DNA of 64,000 nucleotides from Bacteroides ihuae. GTDB taxonomy: Bacteria; Bacteroidota; Bacteroidia; Bacteroidales; Bacteroidaceae. Positions within the stretch are counted from its first letter, which is position 1, and every line of letters starts with the position of its first letter. Under the pieces are notes generated by a model that was not told the DNA's origin, ran no database searches, and worked only from the letters and a program-made list of their open reading frames with translations. Of this stretch, positions 1-7,284 are shown in pieces. The position numbers and the translations under genes were made by a program. Location: the NCBI RefSeq assembly GCF_900104585.1, contig NZ_FNVX01000006.1:1054001-1118000 (forward strand), given 5' to 3'.

Positions 1-6
1 CATTCA

Positions 7-723
7 ATGCGTGAATTTGCATCCGGATTTGAAGGTGTGTCTATTCCGTATACTCCTAAGAGAGATGATGCAATAGCAGCAATCCTTCTCCTTTGTTTTT
101 TCGTCTCAGCTTATGTGCTGGCGCGCAGTAAGAAATTTCTTGCTCAGCAGATCAAAGACTTTATTCTTCATCGTGGCAGGACTAGTATCTTTGCAACTTC
201 TACTGCGGCAGATGTACGGCATTTGCTTTCGCTCGCTCTGCAAACAGGTGTTCTCTCTGGCCTTTGCCTTTTTGACTATTTTATCACTGTACGTCCATCG
301 TTAACCGAGCATCTTTCGCCCTATATATTACTGTCTGTTTATATTGGAGCTTGCTTGTTATATTTGTTGATAAAATGGTTTTTTTATTCATTTTTGGGTT
401 GGGTGTTTTTTGATAAATATCGAACAGGTTTATGGATGTCTTCTTATTCTACAATCATTTATTATACGGGATTTGTCCTGTTCTTTTTCGCCTTATTCCT
501 AATTTATTTTGATTTGGATCTGGCTTTTTTTGTCTCAATAAGTTTAGGTTTGATAATTTCCACTAAAATATTGATATTCTATAAGTGGATAAAGCTTTTT
601 TTTAATAATGTTTATGGCCTTCTCCTTTTAATTTTGTACTTTTGTGCGCTTGAAATTCTGCCCTGTCTTATAGCTTATCAGGGATTAGTTCAAATTAATA
701 ACTTATTGTTAATAAAATTTTAG
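7..723 (+). CDS. DUF4271 integral membrane protein (5' end uncertain)
   Basis: This 238-residue hydrophobic protein has about six predicted membrane segments. The motif RTSIFATSTAADVRHLL near residue 60 is typical of the DUF4271 family of Bacteroidetes, whose function is unknown to me. It sits 4 bases before hemD, an arrangement that I recall as common in Bacteroides, so the two are probably co-transcribed. The frame is open upstream to the window edge (His-Ser before the Met), so the true start may lie outside and the gene may be partial. The family call rests on residue pattern and neighbourhood. Confidence 0.75.
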   Translation: MREFASGFEGVSIPYTPKRDDAIAAILLLCFFVSAYVLARSKKFLAQQIKDFILHRGRTSIFATSTAADVRHLLSLALQTGVLSGLCLFDYFITVRPSLTEHLSPYILLSVYIGACLLYLLIKWFFYSFLGWVFFDKYRTGLWMSSYSTIIYYTGFVLFFFALFLIYFDLDLAFFVSISLGLIISTKILIFYKWIKLFFNNVYGLLLLILYFCALEILPCLIAYQGLVQINNLLLIKF

Positions 724-727
724 GACG

Positions 728-1483
728 TTGAAAATTAAGAAAGTACTTGTGTCGCAGCCGAAGCCTGCTTCAGAGAAATCTCCTTATTACGATATTGCAG
801 AGAAGTATGGGATAAAGATAGACTTCCGCCCATTTATTAAGGTAGAGAGCCTTTCTGCTAAAGAATTTAGGCAGCAGAAAGTGACTATCCTAGATCATAC
901 TGCCGTAATCTTTACGTCTCGTCACGCGATAGATCATTTCTTCCTTTTGTGTACAGAGATGCGTGTTGCTATTCCCGAAGCCATGAAATATTTCTGTATG
1001 ACGGAATCGGTAGCTCTCTATATCCAGAAATATATACAATATCGTAAGAGAAAGATTTTCTTTGGAAATACTGGGAGAATAGAAGATTTGATGCCTTCTA
1101 TTATGAAGCATAATTCAGAGAAATATTTTGTTCCGATGTCTGATGTGCATTCCGATGAAATAAAAAACTTGCTGGATAAGAATAAAATTAACCATACTGA
1201 GGCAGTAATGTATCGTACGGTGAGCAATGATTTTGTGAATGGAGAAGAGTTTGATTATGATATGTTGTTGTTCTTTAGCCCTTCTGGTGTTTCCTCATTA
1301 AAAAAGAACTTTCCCGATTTTGATCAAAAAGAAATAAGAATAGGGACCTTTGGATCTACTACTGCTCAGGCTGTGCGTGATGCTGGTTTTCGTTTGGACT
1401 TGGAGGCTCCAAGTGTACAAGCGCCTTCTATGACTGCTGCTCTTGAGATGTTTATTAAAGAAACCAACAAGGGAGCTAAGTAA
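728..1483 (+). CDS. hemD: Uroporphyrinogen-III synthase
   Basis: The enzyme closes linear hydroxymethylbilane to uroporphyrinogen III in the cytoplasm (tetrapyrrole/heme pathway). The 251-residue length suits HemD, and the two-lobed pattern is visible: an N-terminal lobe with AVIFTSRHAIDHF and a C-terminal lobe with LLFFSPSGVSSL followed by IGTFGSTTAQAVRDAG. The start is a TTG at 728, and the protein begins MKIKKVLVSQPKP, the usual Bacteroides N-terminus. No ATG lies near enough upstream. It begins 4 bases after the DUF4271 stop, which suggests translational coupling. A long hairpin follows the stop. Confidence 0.9.
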   Translation: MKIKKVLVSQPKPASEKSPYYDIAEKYGIKIDFRPFIKVESLSAKEFRQQKVTILDHTAVIFTSRHAIDHFFLLCTEMRVAIPEAMKYFCMTESVALYIQKYIQYRKRKIFFGNTGRIEDLMPSIMKHNSEKYFVPMSDVHSDEIKNLLDKNKINHTEAVMYRTVSNDFVNGEEFDYDMLLFFSPSGVSSLKKNFPDFDQKEIRIGTFGSTTAQAVRDAGFRLDLEAPSVQAPSMTAALEMFIKETNKGAK

Positions 1484-1486
1484 AAA

Positions 1487-1563
1487 AACGGCCACCGATA
1501 AATCATCAGGAGGATAGTCTAAAGTATTTCTACACTGGCTCCTGAAATTTATCGGTGGCCGTT
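1487..1563 (+). terminator. Long hairpin between hemD and rnpA
   Basis: The 17-base arms 1487-1503 and 1547-1563 are perfectly complementary (core ACGGCCACCGATAAAT). A second 7-bp stem lies inside (TCAGGAG at 1506-1512 with CTCCTGA at 1539-1545). On the plus strand the right arm is followed by AATCATTATTT, a poor U-tract. On the minus strand the stem is followed by TTTTTT, so as an intrinsic terminator it fits minus-strand transcription better. It may be a terminator/attenuator or an mRNA leader structure of rnpA, which starts 12 bases later. Confidence 0.65.
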
Positions 1564-1574
1564 AATCATTATTT

Positions 1575-1964
1575 ATGGGTGTAAACACATTATCTAAGTC
1601 GGAACGGTTAAATAGTAAAATAGCAATTGAAAAGTTGTTTTCAGGGAGTGCTAAGTCTTTTTCTCTCTTTCCGTTGCGTGTGGTGTTTATGCAAACAGCG
1701 AAAAAAGAGGGAGCTGCTGGTGCTTCTCTTTTGATAAGTGTCCCCAAGAAGCGTTTCAAGCGGGCCGTGAAACGTAACCGCATTAAACGGCAGATACGTG
1801 AAGCATACCGGAAGAATAAGCATCCTTTGCTAAATTTGCTCGAAGAAAAGGAACAAAACCTGATGATTGCTGTTATCTATTTGTCGAATGAATTGATTTC
1901 ATCCGCCGAAGTTGAAGAGAAATTAAACTCGTTACTTGTTCGTATAGCCGAAAAAATAGCATGA
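1575..1964 (+). CDS. rnpA: Ribonuclease P protein component
   Basis: This is the basic protein subunit that helps the RNase P RNA mature the 5' ends of tRNAs. The 129-residue length is normal. The signature is present in KKRFKRAVKRNRIKRQIREA (about residues 56-75), including the RNR motif that contacts RNA, preceded by a LLISVPKK beta strand. Its stop overlaps the yidD start by 4 bases (ATGA), the usual rnpA-yidD arrangement. No dnaA or rpmH is present, as is usual in Bacteroides, where rnpA sits by hemD. Confidence 0.96.
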   Translation: MGVNTLSKSERLNSKIAIEKLFSGSAKSFSLFPLRVVFMQTAKKEGAAGASLLISVPKKRFKRAVKRNRIKRQIREAYRKNKHPLLNLLEEKEQNLMIAVIYLSNELISSAEVEEKLNSLLVRIAEKIA

Positions 1965-2182
1965 AACGCTTACTTTCTTATTTATTACTTCTTCCTATTT
2001 ACTTCTATCGTTTGTGTATCTCTCCTATGAAGCCTCCTTCATGTCGATTTACGCCTACTTGTTCTCAATATGCAATTGAGGCGATCAAAAAGCACGGCCC
2101 ATTCTATGGTCTCTACCTAACGATTAGAAGGGTTCTTCGCTGTCATCCTTGGGGTGGCTCCGGTTATGATCCGGTTCCCTAA
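1961..2182 (+). CDS. yidD: Membrane protein insertion efficiency factor YidD
   Basis: This small 73-residue protein acts at the inner membrane and assists YidC-dependent insertion. The family core is complete: CRFTPTCSQYAIEAIKKHG, then RRVLRCHPWGGSGYDPVP at the C-terminus. The N-terminal stretch LLSYLLLLPIYFYRLCISP is amphipathic/hydrophobic. The start overlaps the rnpA stop by 4 bases. The TatD gene begins 5 bases after the stop. Confidence 0.96.
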   Translation: MKRLLSYLLLLPIYFYRLCISPMKPPSCRFTPTCSQYAIEAIKKHGPFYGLYLTIRRVLRCHPWGGSGYDPVP

Positions 2183-2187
2183 TCATT

Positions 2188-2823
2188 ATGCAATTACTGG
2201 ATATACATACTCATCACTTGCCGCTTCATCCTGAACAGGCTATTTTCAATTATTCCCCTGAGATGCTTGTGGTAGAACTCCCGACATATTGTTCGGTAGG
2301 GATACATCCATGGCATCTTACTGCTGATAATATTCAACAAAAATGGGATTGGCTTATGCTTGCTGCTCATCATCCGAATGTGCTTGCTATAGGAGAAGCG
2401 GGTTTGGATAAAGCTGTTGATGTGCCTTTTGACTTGCAAATGGATGTTTTTAAGCGACAAATAGAACTGTCGGAAGTAATGGAATTGCCCTTAATCATTC
2501 ACTGTGTCCGTGCTGCTAACGAAATTATTGAGTTGAAAAAGAAAATTCAACCTCATATGCCTTGGATTATTCATGGTTTTCGTGGGAAGAAAGAGCAAGC
2601 TTTGCAATACATTCGCCATGACATCTTCCTCTCTTTTGGTGAAAGATATCAGGATGATGTGCTCCGTATCGTTCCCATTGACCGATTGCTTTTGGAAACA
2701 GACGAAAGCGCTATCGAGATAAGTTTGCTTTATGAACAAGCTGCACTTATCCACTCTCTTCCTGTAGAGAACTTCAGTATACAGATTCAGCAAAATATCA
2801 ATGCGATCTTCTGGGGTCGTTGA
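2188..2823 (+). CDS. TatD-family metal-dependent hydrolase/deoxyribonuclease
   Basis: This is an amidohydrolase-fold protein with the TatD metal ligands: DIHTHH at the N-terminus, GEAGLDK near residue 70, IHCVRA near 108, IIHGFRG near 127 and LLETDES near 171. At 211 residues it is shorter than the usual 250-265, a short version I recall as common in Bacteroidales next to yidD. The likely role is cytoplasmic 3'-5' DNase/repair, inferred from the family. It begins 5 bases after yidD and ends about 110 bases before tyrS, which has its own promoter. Confidence 0.88.
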   Translation: MQLLDIHTHHLPLHPEQAIFNYSPEMLVVELPTYCSVGIHPWHLTADNIQQKWDWLMLAAHHPNVLAIGEAGLDKAVDVPFDLQMDVFKRQIELSEVMELPLIIHCVRAANEIIELKKKIQPHMPWIIHGFRGKKEQALQYIRHDIFLSFGERYQDDVLRIVPIDRLLLETDESAIEISLLYEQAALIHSLPVENFSIQIQQNINAIFWGR

Positions 2824-2868
2824 ATCGCTTCTTTTGCTTCTCAAATGGTGCCTTTTTAGGCTGTAAGA

Positions 2869-2900
2869 GTTGTTTGTTCAAATAAAGAATCGTACTTTTG
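2869..2900 (+). promoter_or_regulatory. Bacteroides-type promoter of tyrS
   Basis: The -7 box TACTTTTG (2893-2900) matches TAnnTTTG exactly. GTTG at 2869-2872 lies 20 bases upstream as the -33 element. Transcription would start about 7-10 bases after 2900, leaving a leader of about 25 bases before the tyrS ATG at 2932. Confidence 0.7.
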
Positions 2901-2931
2901 TCCGCATATAAATAAAATAGATTATCATTCG

Positions 2932-4224
2932 ATGAATTTTGTAGAGGAATTAAAATGGCGTGGAATGGTGCATACAATGATGCCCGGCACGGAAGAATTG
3001 TTGGCTAAAGAGCAAGTAACTGCTTACTTAGGTATTGATCCTACAGCTGACTCGTTACACATTGGGCATTTGTGCGGCGTGATGATGTTGAGGCACTTCC
3101 AACGTTGCGGGCATAAGCCATTGGCTCTTATTGGTGGAGCAACTGGAATGATCGGAGATCCTTCGGGTAAATCTGCAGAGAGGAATCTTTTGGATGAAGA
3201 AACGTTGCGTCATAATCAAGCGTGTATAAAAGAACAATTGGCTAAGTTCCTTGATTTTGAATCGGATGCTTCTAACAAAGCCGAACTGGTGAACAACTAC
3301 GACTGGATGAAGAATTTTTCCTTCCTAGACTTTGCACGTGAAGTAGGTAAACACATTACTGTGAACTATATGATGGCAAAAGATTCAGTAAAGAAACGTT
3401 TGAACGGAGAGTCTCGCGACGGATTGTCGTTCACCGAATTCACCTATCAATTGTTACAAGGCTATGACTTTCTTCATTTATATGAAACAAAAGGCTGTAA
3501 ACTGCAAATGGGTGGTTCGGACCAATGGGGAAACATCACGACCGGTAGTGAGCTGATTCGTCGCACCAATGGTGGTGAAGCTTTTGCCTTGACCTGCCCG
3601 CTTATAACGAAGGCAGATGGCGGTAAATTTGGAAAGACAGAGTCGGGCAATGTGTGGCTCGATGCAAAATATACGTCACCTTACAAATTCTTCCAATTCT
3701 GGCTGAACGTTAGTGATGATGATGCAGCTCGTTACATCAAGATCTTTACTTCTCTGACGAAAGAAGAAATAGACCGCCTTACAGCAGAGCACGCTGAGGC
3801 TCCTCACTTGCGTGTACTTCAAAAGCGCTTAGCAAAGGAAGTTACCATCATGGTACACTCAGAAGAGGAATATAATGCCGCGGTAGAGGCTTCTGAAATT
3901 CTTTTTGGCAATGGAACTTCGGCTGCATTGAAGAAGCTTGATGAAGCTACTTTGCTTGCTGTTTTTGAAGGTGTTCCTCAATTTGAGGTTTCCAAAGAAG
4001 CTTTGGGTGAAGGTCTTAAAGCAGTCGATCTGTTTACAGATCATGCTCCCGTTTTTGCTTCAAAAGGTGAAATGCGTAAATTGGTTCAAGGGGGTGGCGT
4101 TTCTGTGAATAAAGAGAAATTAGCTGTTTTTGATCAGCTCATAGGAACATCAGAGCTGCTTGATGGAAAGTATTTGTTGGTTCAACGAGGGAAGAAAAAC
4201 TATTTCCTTATCATCGCAAAGTGA
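2932..4224 (+). CDS. tyrS: Tyrosyl-tRNA synthetase
   Basis: Class I synthetase charging tRNA-Tyr. The 430-residue length is typical. HIGH motif: DSLHIGHLCG near residue 40. The tyrosine/tRNA-handling segment GGSDQWGNITTG lies near 195, and the KMSKS-type loop appears as KFGKTESGN near 231. A C-terminal S4 RNA-binding domain (KGEMRKLVQGGGVSVNKEKL) occupies roughly residues 370-430. A hairpin terminator follows directly. It appears to be monocistronic with its own promoter. Confidence 0.97.
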   Translation: MNFVEELKWRGMVHTMMPGTEELLAKEQVTAYLGIDPTADSLHIGHLCGVMMLRHFQRCGHKPLALIGGATGMIGDPSGKSAERNLLDEETLRHNQACIKEQLAKFLDFESDASNKAELVNNYDWMKNFSFLDFAREVGKHITVNYMMAKDSVKKRLNGESRDGLSFTEFTYQLLQGYDFLHLYETKGCKLQMGGSDQWGNITTGSELIRRTNGGEAFALTCPLITKADGGKFGKTESGNVWLDAKYTSPYKFFQFWLNVSDDDAARYIKIFTSLTKEEIDRLTAEHAEAPHLRVLQKRLAKEVTIMVHSEEEYNAAVEASEILFGNGTSAALKKLDEATLLAVFEGVPQFEVSKEALGEGLKAVDLFTDHAPVFASKGEMRKLVQGGGVSVNKEKLAVFDQLIGTSELLDGKYLLVQRGKKNYFLIIAK

Positions 4225-4228
4225 AAAA

Positions 4229-4260
4229 ATACGGCTAAATATTTGGATGTTTAGCCGTAT
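4229..4260 (+). terminator. Hairpin after tyrS
   Basis: The arms ATACGGCTAAA (4229-4239) and TTTAGCCGTAT (4250-4260) are perfectly complementary with a 10-base loop. A run of A precedes the left arm; no U-tract follows the right arm on the plus strand. The loop contains the TTTG that serves as the -33 box of the tRNA-Gln promoter. Confidence 0.7.
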
Positions 4261-4273
4261 ACCACTATCTTTG
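4242..4273 (+). promoter_or_regulatory. Promoter of tRNA-Gln
   Basis: TTTG at 4242-4245, a 20-base spacer, then TATCTTTG at 4266-4273 match the Bacteroides -33/-7 consensus exactly. The tRNA begins 31 bases after the -7 box. The -33 box lies within the loop of the tyrS hairpin. Confidence 0.8.
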
Positions 4274-4303
4274 CATCGCTTTTTAAAAGAAAGCATCTGA
4301 GCT

Positions 4304-4374
4304 TGTCCTATGGTGTAATGGTAGCACAACAGTTTTTGGTTCTGTTTGTCGAAGTTCGAATCTTCGTAGGACAA
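4304..4374 (+). tRNA. tRNA-Gln (anticodon UUG)
   Basis: Acceptor arms TGTCCTA (4304-4310) and TAGGACA (4367-4373) pair fully. The anticodon loop TTTTGGT carries TTG, and the T-arm contains GTTCGAATC. The anticodon stem closes with a U-U pair. CCA is not encoded. It has its own promoter and a strong terminator. Glutamine identity rests on the UUG anticodon and the U1-A72 acceptor pair. Confidence 0.93.
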
Positions 4375-4377
4375 CGT

Positions 4378-4422
4378 AAAGCGTCTCAATTATCGATAAA
4401 AGATAGTTGAGACGCTTTTTTT
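4378..4422 (+). terminator. Intrinsic terminator of tRNA-Gln
   Basis: AAAGCGTCTCAA pairs with TTGAGACGCTTT around an A/T-rich loop (with an inner TATC/GATA pairing), and the right arm runs into a T-tract. This is a classic Rho-independent terminator. Confidence 0.9.
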
Positions 4423-4480
4423 ATTGCTTCAAACCTCTTTCCTTCTGGGTAATAAGTTTGTTACGAATGAAAAGACAAGA

Positions 4481-4515
4481 ATATCGGGATGTTTTCAGTA
4501 AGAACATCCCGATGT
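4481..4515. repeat. Two units of a 23-bp palindromic repeat
   Basis: ATATCGGGATGT at 4481-4492 and ACATCCCGATGT at 4504-4515 begin exactly 23 bases apart. Both match the core ACAT(S4)ATGT (one mismatch in the first) with an 11-base spacer. The two units can also pair with each other to form a stem followed by TTTT, so they could act as a terminator. The same core and the same 23-base period recur at 17015-17095. Confidence 0.6.
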
Positions 4516-4529
4516 TTTAATAGAGTTTA

Positions 4530-4539
4530 CGTAAATTAG
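4530..4539. repeat. Left target duplication of the ISAs1-type element
   Basis: CGTAAATTAG here is repeated exactly at 7275-7284, directly outside the opposite inverted repeat. A 10-bp duplication is within the 8-10 bp range of the ISAs1 family. Confidence 0.9.
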
Positions 4540-5561
4540 CAGGGCTTACGCATTATATATTTTACTTAAAAGGTTTAATATATTCATTTTGTATTTACCA
4601 TTTTTTATCTATAAAATAAGGTTCTAATTGTTTATTATGTTGTTTTTAATTTGTATATTTATAAATAAAAAGAGAGATAAACTAACGACAAAATGAGTAT
4701 AATTAAGCTTTGTGAAAAAATAACAGACATGCGTGTCGACAGAAAAAGAGAGCATTCGGTAGAAGTGATTGTGTATATCGCTATGGCCGCAGTTATTTGC
4801 GGAGCAGAGAGTTGGTATGAAATAGAAGAGTTCGGGCGCTCCCGGAAAGTTTTTTTCGCCGACCGTATACCGTCCTTGAACCGCATTCCCTCTCATGATA
4901 CTTTCAACCGTTTCTTCAGCAGTCTTTCTCCTGAGTATTTTGAAGGTGTTTTTCGGTGCTGGATGTCAGAACTGTGCCAGAAGTATGAAGGTGTAGTGGC
5001 TATTGACGGAAAGACTATCCGGGGTGCTAGTAAATGCAGCCGTTCCAACCCTGATGGAGAGAAAGGCTTCAAGCTTCATATGGTCAGTGCCTGGGCGGCA
5101 GCAAACGGAATCACACTGGGTCAGGTTAAGGTTAGTCAAAAGAGCAATGAGATCACGGCAATCCCCGAACTTTTGAACGCATTGGATTTGGAAAATTGCA
5201 TAGTGACCATTGATGCCATGGGATGCCAGACCGAGATAGCCAAAAAGATAATAGAAAGGAAAGCCGATTATGTGTTGCACGTGAAGGATAACCACAAGAA
5301 TTTACACAAGAGCTTGGAATCATGGTTTGATGACATGGATGCAAAAAGGGTAGACGTGAATAAGGAATATTATGCGCGGCGGTATGCCAAGTTCAGGACA
5401 GAAGAGACAGGGCATGGTCGCAGGGAAATAAGAGAATGTTTTGTCTATAACAACCGTACAATGGGACTCATCTTTCCCCAATGGACCGGCATAAAGTCTG
5501 TAGTCAGAGTTACTTCAGAACGGACAATTCTTAAGACAGGCAAGACATCCGTGGAAAAAAG

Positions 5562-5570
5562 ATATTATAT
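5562..5570. repeat. Left target duplication of the IS4-type element
   Basis: ATATTATAT here is repeated at 6979-6987 on the other side of the inner element. It is a 9-bp duplication in an A/T-rich site. Confidence 0.9.
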
Positions 5571-6978
5571 TATTGCTGTCCGGTAAAAATTGAAAAGCAT
5601 AAAATATCTGTCCGAATTGCCTATAAAAAGGCAGTTCGGCTTTTTCCTTCAAAAAGCAAGCCCTCTTAATCAAAGAGTGTTGGTTCTGGAGGTGATAAAC
5701 TGGACTGGTTAATGATTCTCAACCATGCTTTTTCCGGATTTTCGCAGAACATATAGAGGTCAATGTAGTACATGAGTGTCTGCCTTATGATTGTTACAAG
5801 ATTTGAGAAGCTCCATTTCCGTTTAATTCGTTTTCTTATGACAGATAATAGTAAGTTTGCAATAAGTGTTACCCATATCTGTGTTTTGATTGCGTTTACG
5901 CTCTCTCCAAAGAAGTATCTGAGTGGAAAATTCTGCTTCAACTGCTTGAACAGGCTCTCTATCTGCCAGCGCCGTAAATAAATGGCAATAATTTCTTCCG
6001 GTTCCAACTCAAAGTTATTGGTCAGAAGAACGCTTGAGTACTTCTTCTTTTCCTCCCAATACTCTATCCGACGTGAAACATGTGTTATATCGTCCTTTTT
6101 AAGCTCTATCATATGATCGCTTAGTACAACCAGCCCATCTTTATTCACAAGAAAATGGCCGTTAAGAGGGGTGTAGCGTAGGCTTTTCTTCATTTTGGTT
6201 ACATAAAAGACTCCGTTGTCTGTTAATTCTTGAAAGACCTTATAGTCTATATATGCCCTATCCATGGCTATGAATGCCCCATTTGTCAGTTTTAGTTTAG
6301 TAAGCATAACATGATCGTGAGTTGCTGCCGATGTGAAATGAATGTTATAAGGTACTCCTTCCTCGGCTTTGAGCACAGTGTGAACCTTTATGCCTCCTTT
6401 CTTCTTTCCATGCTTGGGATTGCGGCCTACACCTTTCAAAACGTTTGAAAACAGTGTTATTGTAGTAGAATCCATGATGTGCAGCAAGCGCTCCCAAGCC
6501 TTGTCCGTTCGGCTGTCCGCTAAATCATTTTTGTATTTCCGGTATAGGGAGAAATATATCTGCTCAAAGAACTCATTACTGCGCCTATTGTTGGCTTCTG
6601 CCAAAGTGCTGCGTTTTACCATGTAATCTATGCCTAGGTGATTGATCTTATTTGCCTCAGAGAGCATTCCTATTACGATTTCACGTAGAGAATCATAGCG
6701 CATCAGCACGGCGTAGAGCATTATTACAAAGTGAGAGTAGCCGTCTAGCTTCTTCACATAGCGCTCATGCAAACCTTTTCGGCTTATTCTTGCAATTTCT
6801 TGGCTATCGATCAATTTTAATAGCTGCGCATAAAGCGGCTGTCCGGTAAAATATGTATTTTTGCCCATAGATTTTCCTTTTAGGTGTGGTAACTGCAAAG
6901 GAAAGAAAAAGGGCTGGATTCCAAGAGAGGAAAACAGCCCTAATTTTTTGGTCCACTAATTTTTACCGGACAGCAATA
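5571..6978 (-). mobile_element. IS4-family insertion sequence (1408 bp), apparently intact
   Basis: The perfect 21-bp terminal inverted repeats are 5571-5591 and 6958-6978 (core GCTGTCCGGTAAAAATT). The element is flanked by the 9-bp duplication ATATTATAT. It carries one full-length transposase gene on the minus strand. It is inserted within the ISAs1 transposase gene and is therefore the younger of the two. Confidence 0.93.
5666..6868 (-). CDS. IS4-family transposase
   Basis: 400 residues from the ATG at 6868 (MGKNTYFTGQPLYAQLL, the typical beginning); a longer frame up to 6898 adds ten doubtful residues. An N-terminal DUF4372-like segment (HFVIMLYAVLMRYDSLREI) is followed by the DDE_Tnp_1 core: first Asp in HIMDSTTITLF, second in FIAMDRAYIDY, and the Glu in the YREK-type segment LRRWQIESLFKQLKQNFPL. 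No frameshift or stop is seen, so it is probably active. The codons for the N-terminal FTGQP contain a copy of the terminal repeat core (6838-6851). Confidence 0.93.
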   Translation of the reverse strand: MGKNTYFTGQPLYAQLLKLIDSQEIARISRKGLHERYVKKLDGYSHFVIMLYAVLMRYDSLREIVIGMLSEANKINHLGIDYMVKRSTLAEANNRRSNEFFEQIYFSLYRKYKNDLADSRTDKAWERLLHIMDSTTITLFSNVLKGVGRNPKHGKKKGGIKVHTVLKAEEGVPYNIHFTSAATHDHVMLTKLKLTNGAFIAMDRAYIDYKVFQELTDNGVFYVTKMKKSLRYTPLNGHFLVNKDGLVVLSDHMIELKKDDITHVSRRIEYWEEKKKYSSVLLTNNFELEPEEIIAIYLRRWQIESLFKQLKQNFPLRYFFGESVNAIKTQIWVTLIANLLLSVIRKRIKRKWSFSNLVTIIRQTLMYYIDLYMFCENPEKAWLRIINQSSLSPPEPTLFD

Positions 6979-6987
6979 ATATTATAT
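6979..6987. repeat. Right target duplication of the IS4-type element
   Basis: ATATTATAT, identical to 5562-5570. The ISAs1 transposase frame resumes at 6988. Confidence 0.9.
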
Positions 6988-7274
6988 AACCTCTCTTGGA
7001 TTGGATGCTGAGAAAATAGCAGGTGCCGTGCGTGCGCATTGGTCTGTGGAAAATTGCCTGCATTGGCAGTTGGACGTCTCTTTTGGAGAAGACATGGGAA
7101 GAAAAACCGGGAATGCTGCCCAGAACTTTTCTTTGATGAATAAGATTGCTCTTATGTTATTAAAGAAAAGTCCCAGAAAAGGCAGCATTAAAGGTAAAAG
7201 AAAGGCTGCTGGATGGGATACACAATTCCTTTGTGAACTTTTATTGCCACAGAATTTTTAATGCGTCAGCCCTG

Positions 7275-7284
7275 CGTAAATTAG
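7275..7284. repeat. Right target duplication of the ISAs1-type element
   Basis: CGTAAATTAG, identical to 4530-4539. It overlaps the stop codon (7281-7283, minus strand) of the IS5-type remnant. Confidence 0.9.

Larger units (their letters stand above)
4693..7261 (+). pseudogene. ISAs1-family transposase, interrupted
   Basis: The 5' part is 4693-5570 and the 3' part 6988-7261. The inner insertion 5571-6987 divides a Tyr-Tyr-Ile codon run, and joining 5570 to 6988 restores the frame exactly (RYYITSLGLDAEKIAG). The reconstructed protein has 383 residues. It has the N-terminal DDE-associated domain (HSVEVIVYIAMAAVICG), catalytic Asp in VAIDGKTIRGAS and in TIDAMGCQ, and the C-terminal HWSVENCLHWQLDVSFGED with the catalytic Glu. 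No other damage is seen, so the interruption looks recent. The stop codon lies inside the right inverted repeat. The truncated 5' frame runs to a stop at 5586 within the inner element. Confidence 0.93.
4540..7274 (+). mobile_element. ISAs1-family insertion sequence, split by an IS4-family element
   Basis: The terminal inverted repeats are CAGGGCTTACGCATTA (4540-4555) and the complement of TAATGCGTCAGCCCTG (7259-7274), 15 of 16 matching. The element is flanked by the perfect 10-bp duplication CGTAAATTAG. Removing the inner element and one copy of its 9-bp duplication leaves 1318 bp, normal for the family, with one open transposase frame of 383 codons. It inserted next to the end of an older IS5-type remnant. 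It cannot now make its own transposase from this copy. Confidence 0.93.

Noticed and set aside
2491..2844. 117-residue minus-strand frame within the TatD-type gene
   Set aside because: It is fully covered by a well-supported gene on the other strand and shows no family features.
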